Positions 1 through 12,399 of a stretch of DNA of 64,000 nucleotides are shown here, piece after piece. Made by a program: the position numbers and the translations under genes. The number at the start of each line of letters is the position of its first letter. Position 1 is the stretch's first letter. Source of the stretch: Hedera helix (Eukaryota; Streptophyta; Magnoliopsida; Apiales; Araliaceae). Under the pieces are notes generated by a model. That model saw only the letters and a program-made list of their open reading frames with translations, was not told where the DNA came from and searched no databases. The stretch is from assembly GCA_947179155.2 (NCBI GenBank), contig OX359282.1, forward strand, positions 26,956,721 through 27,020,720, read 5' to 3'.

Positions 1-879
1 AATAATTAAACAAACATATAAAAATTTTTGAAATCAATTAAGTCGACTTTGACAGTATATTCAATATATTTTTCTTATGATAATAATTTTTGTGTCCATA
101 ACAATTTATCCATAAATAATCAATTAGAATAAATAATTAAGGTTGAATAAAATAAATACTATTTATCTTTTGTATGTGTCTTTTAATGTGAGATTGAATA
201 TTCAGATAAATATATTCTTCTATTTTATGACTTAAAAGTTTTACTATCGCAATCCAACGTCCTAAGGGGCTATTCGATAAAAGTAAATGAAACGGTTCTG
301 AATGTTTAAGTAATTTAAATGAGCCGAATAAAACAGAATTCTGAATAAAAAAATTGTTTGATAATTGATACATCTGAAATATATGAATAATAGTTTTCTA
401 CTAGTTTACCCCTCTGAACTATGTTAAACAAGTATATAAGTATGAACATACTAAAAAAAAGTTTAATACAATAATAATTACATAATATTTTAATAATTCA
501 AACAAACTTATCAACACTTTCATTTCTCTAACTCACCCTTGTTTTCTTTTGAGTTATCATTGTACATAACTGTATTATATATATTTATAAAAATCCACAA
601 GAGAATTAAGATGGGCAACATGAAATATTGATGAAAAGTTGAATCTACAAGGCATGACCGCGTGGTAAACTTTATTATTCGGGAATATTTTGATTTAATT
701 CCTTCATTAACATTTCCTAACCAATAAGAAGTTTGAAATTCTATATTTAAAGAATTTAATATAATGATAAATTTCACGATATTGTAAAAGTTATTTGATT
801 TTCCCCAAACCAATTCACCAACAAATTCCTATATTTATTTTTGTTCTTTTCCCTATTTTCTGCTCATGAATTTCATATC
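1..879. other. AT-rich intergenic stretch, nothing recognised
   Basis: Short open frames here have no recognisable motif and low-complexity composition. I see no RNA gene or clear transposon end in this stretch. Confidence 0.6.
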
Positions 880-1000
880 GGACACAAATTGGAACACAAA
901 CTCACATATAACCATTAAAAAGTTAGGTCTGACACGGATTTTCGTGTCAGACCCTACTTTTTAATGATTTAGATGAGAGTTTGTGTTCTAATTTGTGTCC
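880..1000. mobile_element. Small foldback MITE
   Basis: The two ends are inverted copies of each other: GGACACAAATTGGAACACAA at the left and its complement, with one or two changes, at the right. Inside is a second perfect inverted pair, GGTCTGACAC and GTGTCAGACC, flanked by ATTAAAAAG and its complement. The whole 121 bp would fold into one hairpin. A diverged relative lies at about 50,340-50,500. No coding capacity. The target duplication is not clear, so the superfamily is left open. Confidence 0.7.
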
Positions 1001-1458
1001 CAAAATTGTTTACTTAGACTTATTCAATTCATATTTGAGGTTTAGACATTAATGGTCACACGAGTGCATCAGAATTAAAAATAACTTATAAATTAATTTA
1101 TAAGTTAAAAATTAAATCATAACCAAACACTTAAATAATAAAAAATAACTTGGACCAACTTATAAGTTATGACTAAACAGACCCTAATTCACATTAAACA
1201 TTACTATCTTTATTCCATGAGTCCCATTTTAATTTAATTTATAAAATTTAAATTTAGACTTATTTTAAAATTTAAAATAATAATATTTTGTTATTAATTT
1301 ATAATATTTACTTTTGCATTAATCACCAACAAACAAATTCATACTAATTTAAAATTTTAAAATTTTGTAAATTGACTAATAAAAAATCCTAGAGTAGTAT
1401 ACAAGTTTACATATCCAAACTATCAAAAGTATATATAGTTTTAACCAATAACATATGT
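1001..1458. other. AT-rich DNA with small foldback remnants
   Basis: Around 1,080-1,190 there are inverted AACTTATAAGTT-type blocks ending in GACTAAACAGACCC, as in decayed short MITEs. No gene is seen. Confidence 0.4.
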
Positions 1459-1778
1459 TAGACTAAAATACAATTTGGATTCTAAAGTTTGTAGGGTGGT
1501 TGAGATTTGTACCCCAATATTTAAAATGTATCTAAGTGCACCCCAAAAATATTTTATGCTAAACAAAATGCACTATCTAAAGTTTAAATTGGTCAAAATG
1601 TACCCAAAGTTCTTTTTAGCTCAACAAAATATAGCTCAAAGTTTGTTGCGCTAAACAAAATGCACCATCACTTTTAAACTGTTAAAACATCGAAAAGAAT
1701 TTTGGGATACACTCAGATTCATTTAAAATATTGGAATGGAAATTTTACAACCCTACAAACTTTAGGATATTTTAGTCT
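1459..1778. mobile_element. TIR-flanked non-autonomous element (MITE-like)
   Basis: The left end reads GACTAAAATAC followed by CTAAAGTTTGTAGGGT. The right end is the inverse: ACCCTACAAACTTTAG followed by ATATTTTAGTC. The interior holds two related blocks around GCTAAACAAAATGCAC. About 320 bp, with no open frame of note and no confident target duplication. Confidence 0.55.
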
Positions 1779-2169
1779 ATATATTAATCACGTGACACAC
1801 ATAATTGTATGCTAAATTAAAAAAAAAACTAAAAATTAAATTAATAGGTAAAAAAATAAAAGTAAATTTAAACTAATAAAATTGGGAGATATTATAAACC
1901 ACGATTCCAATAAGCGTCTATGAGATTTCTAGAGTTTTAAACATTTTACTTTCTCCCATAAAGAGTACAAGATTCATTTTTAAAATTTTTAAAATTAATT
2001 TGAGATTTTTTAAATTTAAAATTTGATATTATTTTTAAATCCTTTAATAAATCATCATAAGAATCTTTTTGATACTTTGAATATATATTACCAATTTCTT
2101 CCAAGATCTTTTTAAGTTTGGAAAGAAATTTAATTAAGTATTTTTTCCCATAAAAATATCATTTTTAAT
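1779..2169. other. AT-rich intergenic stretch, nothing recognised
   Basis: Very AT-rich sequence without recognisable coding or repeat structure. Confidence 0.5.
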
Positions 2170-2285
2170 ACCAAGCGCGCCAGGAACCACCACCTTTGAT
2201 GTATACCTGCTGCCGCCGAAAAACCACGAATAGAATAAAGAGACGGTGAGAGAGAAGTGAAGAAAGTTGAAGAATAAATAACAGA
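2170..2285 (-). other. Exon- or leader-like segment cut by the retrotransposon
   Basis: This short segment is far more GC-rich than its surroundings. On the minus strand it is pyrimidine-rich with CTTCTCTCTCACCG-type sequence like a plant 5' leader, then a frame ending RGFSAAA at a possible donor (GCAG followed by GTATAC). It continues across the retrotransposon target site to about 12,425, with no in-frame ATG. It may be the first exon or leader of an unidentified gene. Weak evidence. Confidence 0.2.
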
Positions 2286-2290
2286 CTGAG

Positions 2291-4950
2291 TGTGACGCCC
2301 CCAAATCCGGGTCCCTTGAACCTCGGGTTCGGTGCTCACTATTCATCACTTAATAAACATTCATAAACAAAAACTTCAATAACTCGCGAAAAATATACAT
2401 AATTTCATTACAAAACGTACCTTCAACCCCAGGTTCCACTAACCTTAATACATCATCATTACCTTATAATACAAAAGGTTTACACATATAGTACGAACTA
2501 ATTACTTCTACTCGTTCATCTTTCCTTTGCCTTGGTACTCCTTAGATCACTCGGCTTAACTGAAAATATTTCATGATATAACAAGGGTGAGCAACTACTT
2601 TGCTCAGCAAGTTTAAATAAACAATAAAACATATATCATGAATGAAAAAGATTTAGCTCTGGAAACTTCAACAATATACACTAATTGTGAAGACATGCAA
2701 CTTTGAATAACAAATTCAATTGATTTAACATACTGCTTCATCATGCTGAAAGGGTCGCAAGGCCATGAACATACGTTTTGAGTATTTACAATACCCTGTA
2801 GACAGAAGACTGTCAGTTTCGTTTTGAATATTAACAAGCATTTCAATTGTAATATGCGGTGATGGGTACGCTAGGTGATCAGCCTATCGTACGTTTATAG
2901 AGTGCACAATACAAACATCTAGTTCGTTTTGATCGGGAATGTTCCATCCGACCGTAACCTTATCCGCTTATAATGCTCTGTTCATTTCACATCTAATAAT
3001 ATTCTATCATCTTATTAATATTATTAACCATTTAATAATATTATACAACCTTACTAATATTATTAACTATTTAATAATATTTTAATTCTTAACTAATATT
3101 ATTAATCATTTAATAATATTTTATTCACTTATTAATATTATTAACCATTTAATAATATTTTAATCATTCATTAATATAATTAATTATTTAATAATATTTT
3201 ATTAACTTATAAATATTATTAACCATGTAATAATATTTTATTCATTTGTTAATATTATTAACTATTTAATAATATTTTATTCACATTCTAATATTATTAA
3301 CCATTTAATAATATTTTATTAACTTAATAATATTATTAATCATTAAATAATATTTTATTCATTATCTAATATTATTAATCATTTAATAACATTTTAATCA
3401 TATACTAATATTATTGATCATTTCATAATATTTTAATAATCTTCTAACAATACCAATAGTTAACTTTTTAATTATGTTAACCTTATTCTTTATTTTAAAC
3501 ATTTGGCTACCAATTAGTTAGTAATAAACTTTATATATATATATATTGGTTTAATATTCAAACACATTCATTTTACATGTTTATCTTAGGTTTTAAGTCC
3601 CTAATGGCGTTTCGTTTAGACTTTTCATTAATCGACAAGTTAAACCGGAGTTCTAACTTGGTAAAACTTTAAAATATCCAAATTTTGACTTTTTAAGCGC
3701 CGGCGGCGCTCAAAGCAGAAGGTCCGAGCGCTGGCGGCGCTCGTTTTGGCTGTCCGGACCTCTTTTACTAAAACTGCCATAACTTCTTCATTTCAAAACA
3801 TTTTGGGGTGATTCTTGAGTCCATGCTCATCAAAATTTCCCCCTCTAAAACTTCTCTTTAGATCACAATGGATCTAAGCTTAAAATCGCTCACAAGGACA
3901 AAGTGAAAACTAACTTCACAAATCTTTGGTTTTAATGGTTCAAATTTGAATAAAATAAACTCTACACATCTAAATAACACCAACTTAGTGTTGTTGTCTT
4001 CCTAACTTCTTGTTTTACAATATTTCATGGTTCGATCATATTTTTTAAAACGTTTTGTCAAGAAATTTAGGATCGAACTATCTAGGGTTTTACCGGTAAA
4101 TCGCAATATGAAATTTTCTTCAATTTATTTGCATACCACTCATACCAAAACATGATTTAAGCATATCAAACCATGAATCTACCTATATAGCATAGTTTTA
4201 GACCTCTAGAGCCTCAAACTAACTTTTGATCGGTTAAAAATATATTTTGACCATACAAAACATATTTAAACCATAAAGATGAACTAAGGAAGAGATAGAA
4301 CACTTTTAAACCTTTAATGGAGATCTCCTTCTTGCTAAAGCTAGACTCCTCTTCTTCTTCTCTTCCCCAAAATGAGTAGCACACTTTCAACTCTCAAGTA
4401 TAACTCTTATTTTTTTCTCTAGAGCTTCTCTCTGTACCATACTTAGAAAACTAACAAATGAACCAACAACCTTTTCAAGACTTGTTGATGGTCTTATTTA
4501 TAGAACTTCTCTAGACTTACTTAACATCTCCTAATCAACCAATGCTAGTCAATTAGGAGCTTAATCTTGCTTACTATGCATGGAATGACCACTTGATAGA
4601 CCTTTTGAATGACCATATGAATGACTAGGGTGGTTGGGGGTTGCTTAATCTTGCTTAATCTTAGTCAATTAGGAGCTTAATCTTTTTCATTATTCATACA
4701 AGTAATTAACTTGTTCACTATACATCTTCTTAATTGCCACACAAGGCCAATATTCAAGCTTTGTGATTTTATCACATAAGATTCTCTTGAAATCTTTTTC
4801 CTTCTTTAGTTAATTAATTTAATTAACTAACTTAATACCTCTCATCATACAACTTATCACATACACACATACTTCATACCTCATATTTTCTTATGGATAT
4901 AATTAAATAAAAAAGAAAAAATTAGGTTCGTAATTTTTCCGGTCATTACA
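2291..4950 (-). repeat. Left LTR (3' LTR of the minus-strand element)
   Basis: Begins TGTGACGCCCCC and ends TCATTACA on the plus strand. It aligns with 9,122-12,394 almost throughout; about ten substitutions and one 3-base gap occur in the first 360 aligned bases. It is about 600 bp shorter because the stretch matching about 11,470-12,125 is replaced by a short filler at about 4,635-4,685. It contains an array of about 40-bp self-complementary units (about 2,995-3,440) and two GC-rich palindromes (3,696-3,710 and 3,726-3,742). Confidence 0.93.
2995..3440. repeat. Array of about 40-bp palindromic units in the left LTR
   Basis: About a dozen imperfect units of the form AATATTATTAA, a few bases such as CCAT, then TTAATAATATT, joined by TTAATCACTTA-like linkers. 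Each unit is its own inverted repeat and could form a short hairpin. The same array recurs in the right LTR and in the solo LTR at 40,424-44,996. Confidence 0.85.
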
Positions 4951-4966
4951 TTCACCCCTCCTTATA
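4951..4966 (-). promoter_or_regulatory. Polypurine tract of the retrotransposon
   Basis: On the minus strand AAGGAGGGGTGAA directly precedes the 3' LTR start TGTAATGACC. This is the expected site and composition of the plus-strand primer for Ty3/gypsy reverse transcription. Confidence 0.85.
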
Positions 4967-5185
4967 AGGATTCTGTCCCCAGAATCACCGCTACAAGGTT
5001 ACTTAAAATTTTCTTATAATCTATTCTTTTCCTGACTCTTTTCCTCGTATATCCGAATTAATTTTACGGACAACTTACTCTTCATCTTTCTAACACAATC
5101 CTTTGATTTAAAGACACTGCATTTTAATAAAGTATTCTACTTTCTTCGAGAAATTCTAATTATTTAGTGAAATTCTCAGACAGAT

Positions 5186-6272
5186 AGTACCCGAATCAAA
5201 TAATACCTAAATAATTATATTATTGATCGAAAAATACCTGTCACCATGTCTCTTGACTTTCTTTGTATTACTTCTCGCCTTGCTTTCCTTCTTCAGGCAG
5301 TCCTTAAATGGATGACACATTCTTCCATAAATAAAACACTTTCTACTCCTTCTTAGACCAGGACAGTTCGAAGCACCGTGTCATTTCCCTCCACATCTAT
5401 AACAACTATCTGTCCCTTTTAGACATACTCTTATGTGGTTCTTTTCATAACTTTCACAAGTTTTTATTTTGCCTTTTCTTTGATCATTCTCATCATTTTT
5501 ATGGTTCCTCTTTCGTTTCTGCGTGTCACGACCTTCACTGCTACCTTTACCATTTTCTTCTTCAATATTCTTCTCTTTCTTCTCTTGATTATATTTTGAC
5601 AAAGATTCTCTCCCACCTTCTGATATGATTGCTTTCTCCAACATTGTTGAAAATGTGTTGTTCTGAAGAACTGAAACCTTACTATAATTCCAAGGATTCA
5701 ATCCTTGTTCAAACCTTATTGTCTTTCTTTCTTCCGTGTCCACTTGATGTGGCGCAAATCTCGCTAGTTCATTGAATTTGGCGGCATATTCTGCTACCGT
5801 CATGTTCCTCTGTTTAAGTTCTAAAAATTTCACTTCCATCCTTGTTTGAGTACTATTTGGAAAATAGTTTTCAAAGAATAACTCCTTAAAACCAGTCCAC
5901 GTAACAATTCCTTCTCCTGCTCGATTTTTATTAGCCTTCCACCAATAATTAGCCTCTCCCTTCATCATGAAGGTGGCAAATGCTGTCCTCTGTTCCTCCG
6001 CAACACGCGTAACTTCAAACATCTTCTCCATCTCTTCCATCCACGTCTGAGCTTCAATCGGATCCATTGTTCCTCGAAACTCCGGTGGCTACCATTTTAA
6101 AGTCCTTAAAACTCGTCAATTGATTTACCAGTGGACTTCCTACTGCTGGAGTTCAGTTTTGAATTGCCTCTGCTAACATATTAACAAAAGTTTGCATCTG
6201 GTATACCTGACCTCCTTCATTATTAACTGATCCTTCTGCTCTCGAGTTTCGGGGTTGTCTACGCGGCGACAT
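5186..6272 (-). pseudogene. gag: Broken gag with protease scrap
   Basis: Retrotransposon capsid/nucleocapsid gene. The likely start is the ATG at 6,272-6,270, which opens MSPRRQPR, typical of plant Ty3/gypsy Gag. It is broken by an in-frame TGA at 6,153-6,155 and a one-base shift near 6,088-6,095. From the internal Met at 6,067 a 228-codon frame stays open through the capsid core (ANYWW, TWTGFKELFFENYFP, AEYAAKFNELARFAP) into a lysine- and glutamate-rich linker. It stops at TGA 5,381-5,383, exactly inside the zinc knuckle: CYRCGGK, then stop, then HGASNC. A second degenerate knuckle follows (CFIYGRMCHPFKDC). The same frame, past a TAG at 5,207-5,209, reads VLFDSGT at 5,186-5,206, the active-site signature of retroviral-type aspartic protease. 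Everything normally downstream is missing. Confidence 0.9.
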
Positions 6273-9100
6273 TGCCTGTTTTTAAAAGAAAACTTACGTT
6301 ATTATCTTACTTTTTGCTTATTATAATCATTCTTATAGCATTTACTATTTAATGCTCACATTAATCGTTTCAAAGCATATAAACATTACGCATTTATATT
6401 TATACGCAAACAGTAGTGTCTTGGCACATTACATTCTAAAACATTCATACATAAATTATCATATCCCATACTGACCACAAAAGTCGGGATTTAACCCAAC
6501 CACATACCCCATATACTTATAGAGTTGGGATTTATTAAATCCTCTTATTCACTTCTTCTTCCTTTTATATAACATATTTTACATTTCTTACTAAGGATCT
6601 TAATAACTCAAATGCCATCTTCTTTTTATGTTCCTTACACGTACTTAATTGCTAAGCCGTGTGTCACCATTTTCCTTTAATTTCTTATCATCTAGTAAAA
6701 TTTGCTACAATGCTAACCCTTGTCATTTTATTCCTCAATATTTTCTTCATTAAGCTTATTTATCTCCATTAACCTATCTTCATACTCTTGATAATTTCTC
6801 ATACTGTTTATCAGTTTCTTCCTTTCTTTTTCTCTCTAAGATTTCCGTATCTTTGAAACCTATACACACGTCTTTCTCTGATAATCGTACTTAAACGATT
6901 CTCTTAGAATTTGATAATTATGCTGCCACATACACAATCATCCACCTTATACTGTTTCATATCATAGCCTAATCATCGACGCCAATCATTACTATCTATT
7001 ACAACCTACCAGTAATATTTAGAAAATAATACTGGGTCGTACCCCATTTCTATTAATATCCTCAAATCCATGAGAACTCTTCAATCTCTATCTATGACAT
7101 ACTCTTAACTTTCACCACCTACTGTTCGTCAAACTTACCACACAATATGAGTTCAGAAACTTACCACATCCATATGGTTTGAGGAACTTATCCTAGTTAG
7201 ACCAACATCGTCCATTCGCTTAGGGGTTCCACCATACGAATACGAGTCACGAACTTACCATTCGTGTGAGTTTTTAGAACGCGCACCTACTTAACATCCT
7301 CTACCTATTCGGCATACACATGAGAAAAGAATCACCATCTCAACATACATATAGCGAATAGCGCGACACAAGATTTCAATGATTATCATTATAGAAAGCT
7401 AAGTGGTTGTCAAACTAAACACAATCTCCTGCCCATACAAGAAATTGGTCAACTCGGCCACTATATTACTATAGGAAGCTAAGCGGTTCTAAAATTAAGC
7501 ATAAATTTCTCATCCATACAAGAAATCATACAACTCAGCCACTAATATGAGTTATCGAATAAAATCAACAAACCTCTAGTTTTTTTCTTAACTTAATATG
7601 AATTCTCTTAATCCATACCTTAGCACATACTCTTTTCGAGTTCATCTTTTTAGATCATTTTATGATCTTAGTACCGTTCTTTCTACTGCTCAACAATCTT
7701 ATTGTAAGATGTCTTCTATCATTTCATTGATATCCTTTTTCAGATATTGTTTATACATAATTTAATTTCTTCTTTACCTCTGGATTTCTCCAATTTTATT
7801 GGTTCATTCCTCAAAAGCGTCTACCATTAGACTCATCAATCGCCTATAAGGAATCATGGTCTAATTCCTTAACTTTCTCCCCTATCGTCTGGGGTGTTCT
7901 TTCTTTAGAACTTTCTCTTGACATTTTCGTTTGGCATAATACAGTAGTATTATTACCTCTCTATTGATTTTAGACATATACTATTAATGCCAACACATAA
8001 TCAATCATATAAAATTTGTTAACATGTTCTTCCCTTGTACGTAGTACCCCATCATTTATACAGATACACACTTTTAAACATTCTTTTGCTTACTATTTCA
8101 ACGCACAATTATTAGTCATCTATCTTCAAATCGTTTTATTGCCTAAATGCTATATCTCGATCTTCTCATTCACCCTACATTCTTCAAACATTCATACTAT
8201 CATCACCTTGTCTTTCTATCATCCATTTGCATATTTAATAAATATTTTTATTTTAATATGCATCACATTAGTACTTAGTACGGTACCTATTCTTAGCACC
8301 ATGCTAAAATACATGACATATCCCGTTCTTAACTCCAAAATTGGAATTTTCAAAATTTTATAACTTCTTCCAACATTCTCATAGATAAAATTCAACTTAC
8401 AGATTAGAAAATCATCCGATTTTTAATCTTCTAAAAATAACTTTCGAAAACGTAATTCTTCAAAGTCGAACTCCCAAAGATATATACTTCCAAAGTTAGA
8501 CTCCTCAACATACACTATTATCATTTTTATGTAATTCTTTATCATACTTGTCTCATTCTATGATCATTTTATTCTTCCTCAATCACTTTATAAATATCTG
8601 TTTTTATAATTAGCTTCAAATATTCTCATTCTTCTATGATTCTTTTAGCTCTTCAACAACTTATTTGTTTAACCCATCATTTCTTCTCTATTTACTTTGA
8701 TCATCTTTACTACCACCGATCCATATAGATCAATCTTCTTAAGATATCCTCAATGTCCCTGGATCATTCCTTTATATCTTAACATCATTTCCTTTTATTT
8801 TACCTTAGTCACATTTACAACTGATCACTTCTTCTTATCTATACTCCATAGATTAAGTATATCTCAATCACTACTCTCTTTTTTTCATTCTTCTTTTCTA
8901 AATCATTGCTTAATTCTAACTTTCGGATCATCTTTCGAATCCTCATACTCCTTTGATCTAATATCAGATCATTTCTTACATACACATAACTTTTCTTACT
9001 TGATGAATTTCCACAATCCATCTCCTAAACTCTTTATGAGTTTTTCTTATCTTCTCTATGGTCATAATCCTAAGGTTTGCCCCCCACCTAAGGTTTATAA
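6273..9100 (-). other. Long untranslated leader of the retrotransposon
   Basis: About 2.8 kb between primer site and gag, A-rich on the minus strand. Plus-strand open frames at 8,016-8,363 and 8,697-9,113 are low-complexity and unlike any retrotransposon protein. It holds a diverged 80-bp tandem pair at about 7,392-7,553 with shared blocks AAGCTAAG and CCATACAAGAAAT. No pol motif is seen. Confidence 0.65.
7392..7553. repeat. Diverged tandem pair in the leader
   Basis: Two consecutive blocks of about 80 bp share, in order, AAGCTAAG(T/C)GGTT, CCATACAAGAAAT and CAACTC(G/A)GCCACTA. This is an old local duplication in the element leader. Confidence 0.6.
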
Positions 9101-9118
9101 CCTACAGCTCTGATACCA
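9101..9118 (-). promoter_or_regulatory. Primer binding site (initiator tRNA-Met)
   Basis: Three bases inside the 5' LTR the minus strand reads TGGTATCAGAGC then TGTAGG. The first 12 bases match the complement of the plant initiator tRNA-Met 3' end, the usual primer for plant LTR elements. This fixes the orientation of the element. Confidence 0.9.
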
Positions 9119-9121
9119 ACC

Positions 9122-12100
9122 TGTGACGCCCCCAAATCCGGGTCCCTTGAGCCTCGGGTTCGGTGCTCACTATTCATCACTTAATAAACATTCATAAACA
9201 AAAACTTCAATAACTCACGGAAAACATACATAATTTCATTACAAAAAGTACCTTCAACCCCAGGTTCCACTAACCTTAATACATCATCTTACCTTATAAT
9301 ACAAAAGATTTACACATATAGTACAAACTAATTACTTCTACTCGTTCATCTTTCCTTTGCCGTGGTACTCCTTAGATCACTCGGCTTAACTGAAAATATT
9401 TCATGATATAGCAAGGGTGAGCAACTACTTTGCTCAGCAAGTTTAAATAAATAATAAAACATATATCATGAATGAAAAAGATTTAGCTCTGGAAACTTCA
9501 ACAATATACACTAATTGTGAAGACATGCAACTTTGAATAACAAATTCAATTGATTTAACATACTGCTTCATCATGCTGAAAGGGTCGCAAGGCCATGAAC
9601 ATACGTTTTGAGTATTTACAATACCCTGTAGACAGAAGATTGTCAGTTTCGTTTTGAATATTAACAATCATTTCAATTGTAATATGCGGTGATGGGTACG
9701 CTAGGTGATCAGCCTATCGTACGTTTATAGAGTGCACAATACAACCATCTAGTTCGTTTTGATCGGGAATGTTCCATCCGACCGTAACCTTATCCGCTTA
9801 TAATGCTCTGTTCATTTCACATCTAATAATATTCTATCCTCTTATTAATATTATTAACCATTTAATAATATTATACAACCTTACTAATATTATTAACTAT
9901 TTAATAATATTTTAATTCTTAACTAATATTATTAATCATTTAATAATATTTTATTCACTTATTAATATTATTAACCATTTAATAATATTTTAATCATTCA
10001 TTAATATAATTAATTATTTAATAATATTTTATTAACTTATAAATATTATTAATCATGTAATAATATTTTATTCATTTGTTAATATTATTAACTATTTAAT
10101 AATATTTTATTCACATTCTAATATTATTAACCATTTAATAATATTTTATTAACTTAATAATATTATTAATCATTAAATAATATTTTATTCATTATCTAAT
10201 ATTATTAATCATTTAATAACATTTTAATCATATACTAATATTATTGATCATTTCATAATATTTTAATAATCTTCTAACAATACCAATAGTTAACTTTTTA
10301 ATTGTGTTAACCTTATTCTTTATTTTAAACATTTGGCTACCAATTAGTTAGTAATAAACTTTATATATATATATTGGTTTAATATTCAAACACATTCATT
10401 TTACATGTTTATCTTAGGTTTTGATTCCCTAATGGCGTTTCGTTTAGACTCTTCATTAATCGACAAGTTAAACCGGAGTTCTAACTTGGTAAAACTTTAA
10501 AATATCCAAATTTTGACTTTTTAAGCGCCGACGGCGCTCAAAGCAGAAGGTCCGAGCGCTGGCGGCGCTCGTTTTGGCTGTCCGGACCTCTTTTACTAAA
10601 ACTGCCATAACTTCTTCATTTCAAAACATTTTGGGGTGATTCTTGAGTCCATGCTCATCAAAATTTCCCCCTCTAAAACTTCTCTTTAGATCACAATGGA
10701 TCTAAGCTTAAAATCGCTCACAAGGACAAAGTGAAAACTAACTTCACAAATCTTTGGTTTTAATGGTTCAAATTTGAATAAAATAAACTCTACACATCTA
10801 AATAACACCAACTTAGTGTTGTTGTCTTCCTAACTTCTTGTTTTACAATATTTCATGGTTCGATCATATTTTTTAAAACGTTTTGTCAAGAAATTTAGGA
10901 TCGAACTATCTAGGGTTTTACCGGTAAATCGCAATATGAAATTTTCTTCAATTTATTTGCATACCACTCATACCAAAACATGATTTAAGCATATCAAACC
11001 ATGAATCTACCTATATAGCATAGTTTTAGACCTCTAGAGCCTCAAACTAACTTTTGATCGGTTAAAAATATATTTTGACCATACAAAACATATTTAAACC
11101 ATAAAGATGAACTAAGGAAGAGATAGAACACTTTTAAACCTTTAATGGAGATCTCCTTCTTGCTAAAGCTAGACTCCTCTTCTTCTTCTCTTCCCCAAAA
11201 TGAGTAGCACACTTTCAACTCTCAAGTATAACTCTTATTTTTTTCTCTAGAGCTTCTCTCTGTACCATACTTAGAAAACTAACAAATGAACCAACAACCT
11301 TTTCAAGACTTGTTGATGGTCTTATTTATAGAACTTCTCTAGAGTTACTTAACATCTCCTAATCAACCAATGCTAGTCAATTAGGAGCTTAATCTTGCTT
11401 ACTATGCATGGAATGACCACTTGATAGACCTTTTGAATGACCATATGAATGACTAGGGTGGTTGGAGGTTGCTTGAACCATTTTACACTCAAAAATCAAC
11501 CAACAAGCTAGCTTCCCGTCCATGTGGGCCCCAAAATTCGGGATTGACCATTTTATTTCTCCAATTTGACTTTATTTTTAAGTCCTATATAATTATATAA
11601 GTATCCATATATATACACCAATATATGTATATATATTCACCTATACAAGCTTATTGGGCTCCACTTTGGACCTTAGAATTAATTATATTGGGCTCATTCA
11701 TTTAATTTGTTTGGGCTCAATTTATTTATTACATTGGGCTAACATTAACTAACACATGCTACAATTAATTAAATTAAGCATTGGGCTAGTTTCGAATATT
11801 ACATGGATCAATGTTTAATTAAATTATATAGGCTATTAAGTTAGTTTATTGGACCTAGTTTAATATATCATTTGGACTTACTATATAATCCAATTAGATT
11901 TGCTATTTATAAGTCCATTGGACTCCTTAATTAAATAACACTATTACTTACAAATTCTTGGGTTTGTTTTAATAAAACCCTAACACATGTTAATACAAGT
12001 ACTTTGACTTGATTAAATTAATTCATTCACTAACCCTTATCATCAAATTGAGTTTATAATATAGTTAACCATACACAAACAATTATTCTCACATTGGATT

Positions 12101-12394
12101 ATCTTAAATAATTCACTTGCTTCTTCTTTTTCATTATTCATACAAGTAATTAACTTGTTCACTATACATTTTCTTAATTGCCATACAAGGCCAACATTCA
12201 AGCTTTGTGATTTTATCACATAAGCTTCTCTTGAAATCTTTTTTCTTCTTTAGTTAATTAATTTAATTAACTAATTTAATACCTCTCATCATACAACTTA
12301 TCACATACACACATACTTCATACCTCATATTTTCTTATGGATATAATTAAATAAAAACGAAAAAATTGGGTTCGTAATTTTCTCGGTTATTACA
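9122..12394 (-). repeat. Right LTR (5' LTR of the minus-strand element)
   Basis: 3,273 bp, TG...CA ends, plus-strand start TGTGACGCCCCC and end GGTTATTACA. It is the fuller LTR copy and keeps about 600 bp (about 11,470-12,125) missing from its partner. It contains the palindromic 40-bp unit array (about 9,826-10,280), paired GC-rich palindromes (10,524-10,538 and 10,554-10,570) and a minus-strand TATAAATA at 11,333-11,340. Confidence 0.93.
9826..10280. repeat. Array of about 40-bp palindromic units in the right LTR
   Basis: Near-identical counterpart of the array at 2,995-3,440, with the same order of units. Confidence 0.85.
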
Positions 12395-12399
12395 CTGAG

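Larger units (their letters stand above)
2291..12394 (-). mobile_element. Non-autonomous Ty3/gypsy-type LTR retrotransposon (gag plus protease scrap, no pol)
   Basis: A complete insertion: LTRs at 2,291-4,950 and 9,122-12,394, flanked by perfect 5-bp target duplications CTGAG at 2,286-2,290 and 12,395-12,399. The orientation is minus, shown by the tRNA-Met primer site next to the right LTR, the purine tract next to the left LTR, the gag frame, and TATAAATA boxes on the minus strand in both LTRs (4,495-4,502 and 11,333-11,340). The internal region is only about 4.2 kb: primer site, a leader of about 2.8 kb, a broken gag, an aspartic-protease scrap, then the purine tract. No reverse transcriptase, RNase H or integrase motif is seen, so it would depend on proteins of a relative. 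It resembles what are called TR-GAG or LARD-like elements. Confidence 0.93.

Noticed and set aside
2613..2846. 77-codon minus-strand frame repeated at 9,443-9,667
   Set aside because: Its conservation is only LTR identity; the frame has no domain and no expected protein.
8016..9113. Plus-strand frames of 115 and 138 codons in the retrotransposon
   Set aside because: Phe/Ser/Tyr/Ile-rich, in the untranslated leader, antisense to the element, no known domain.
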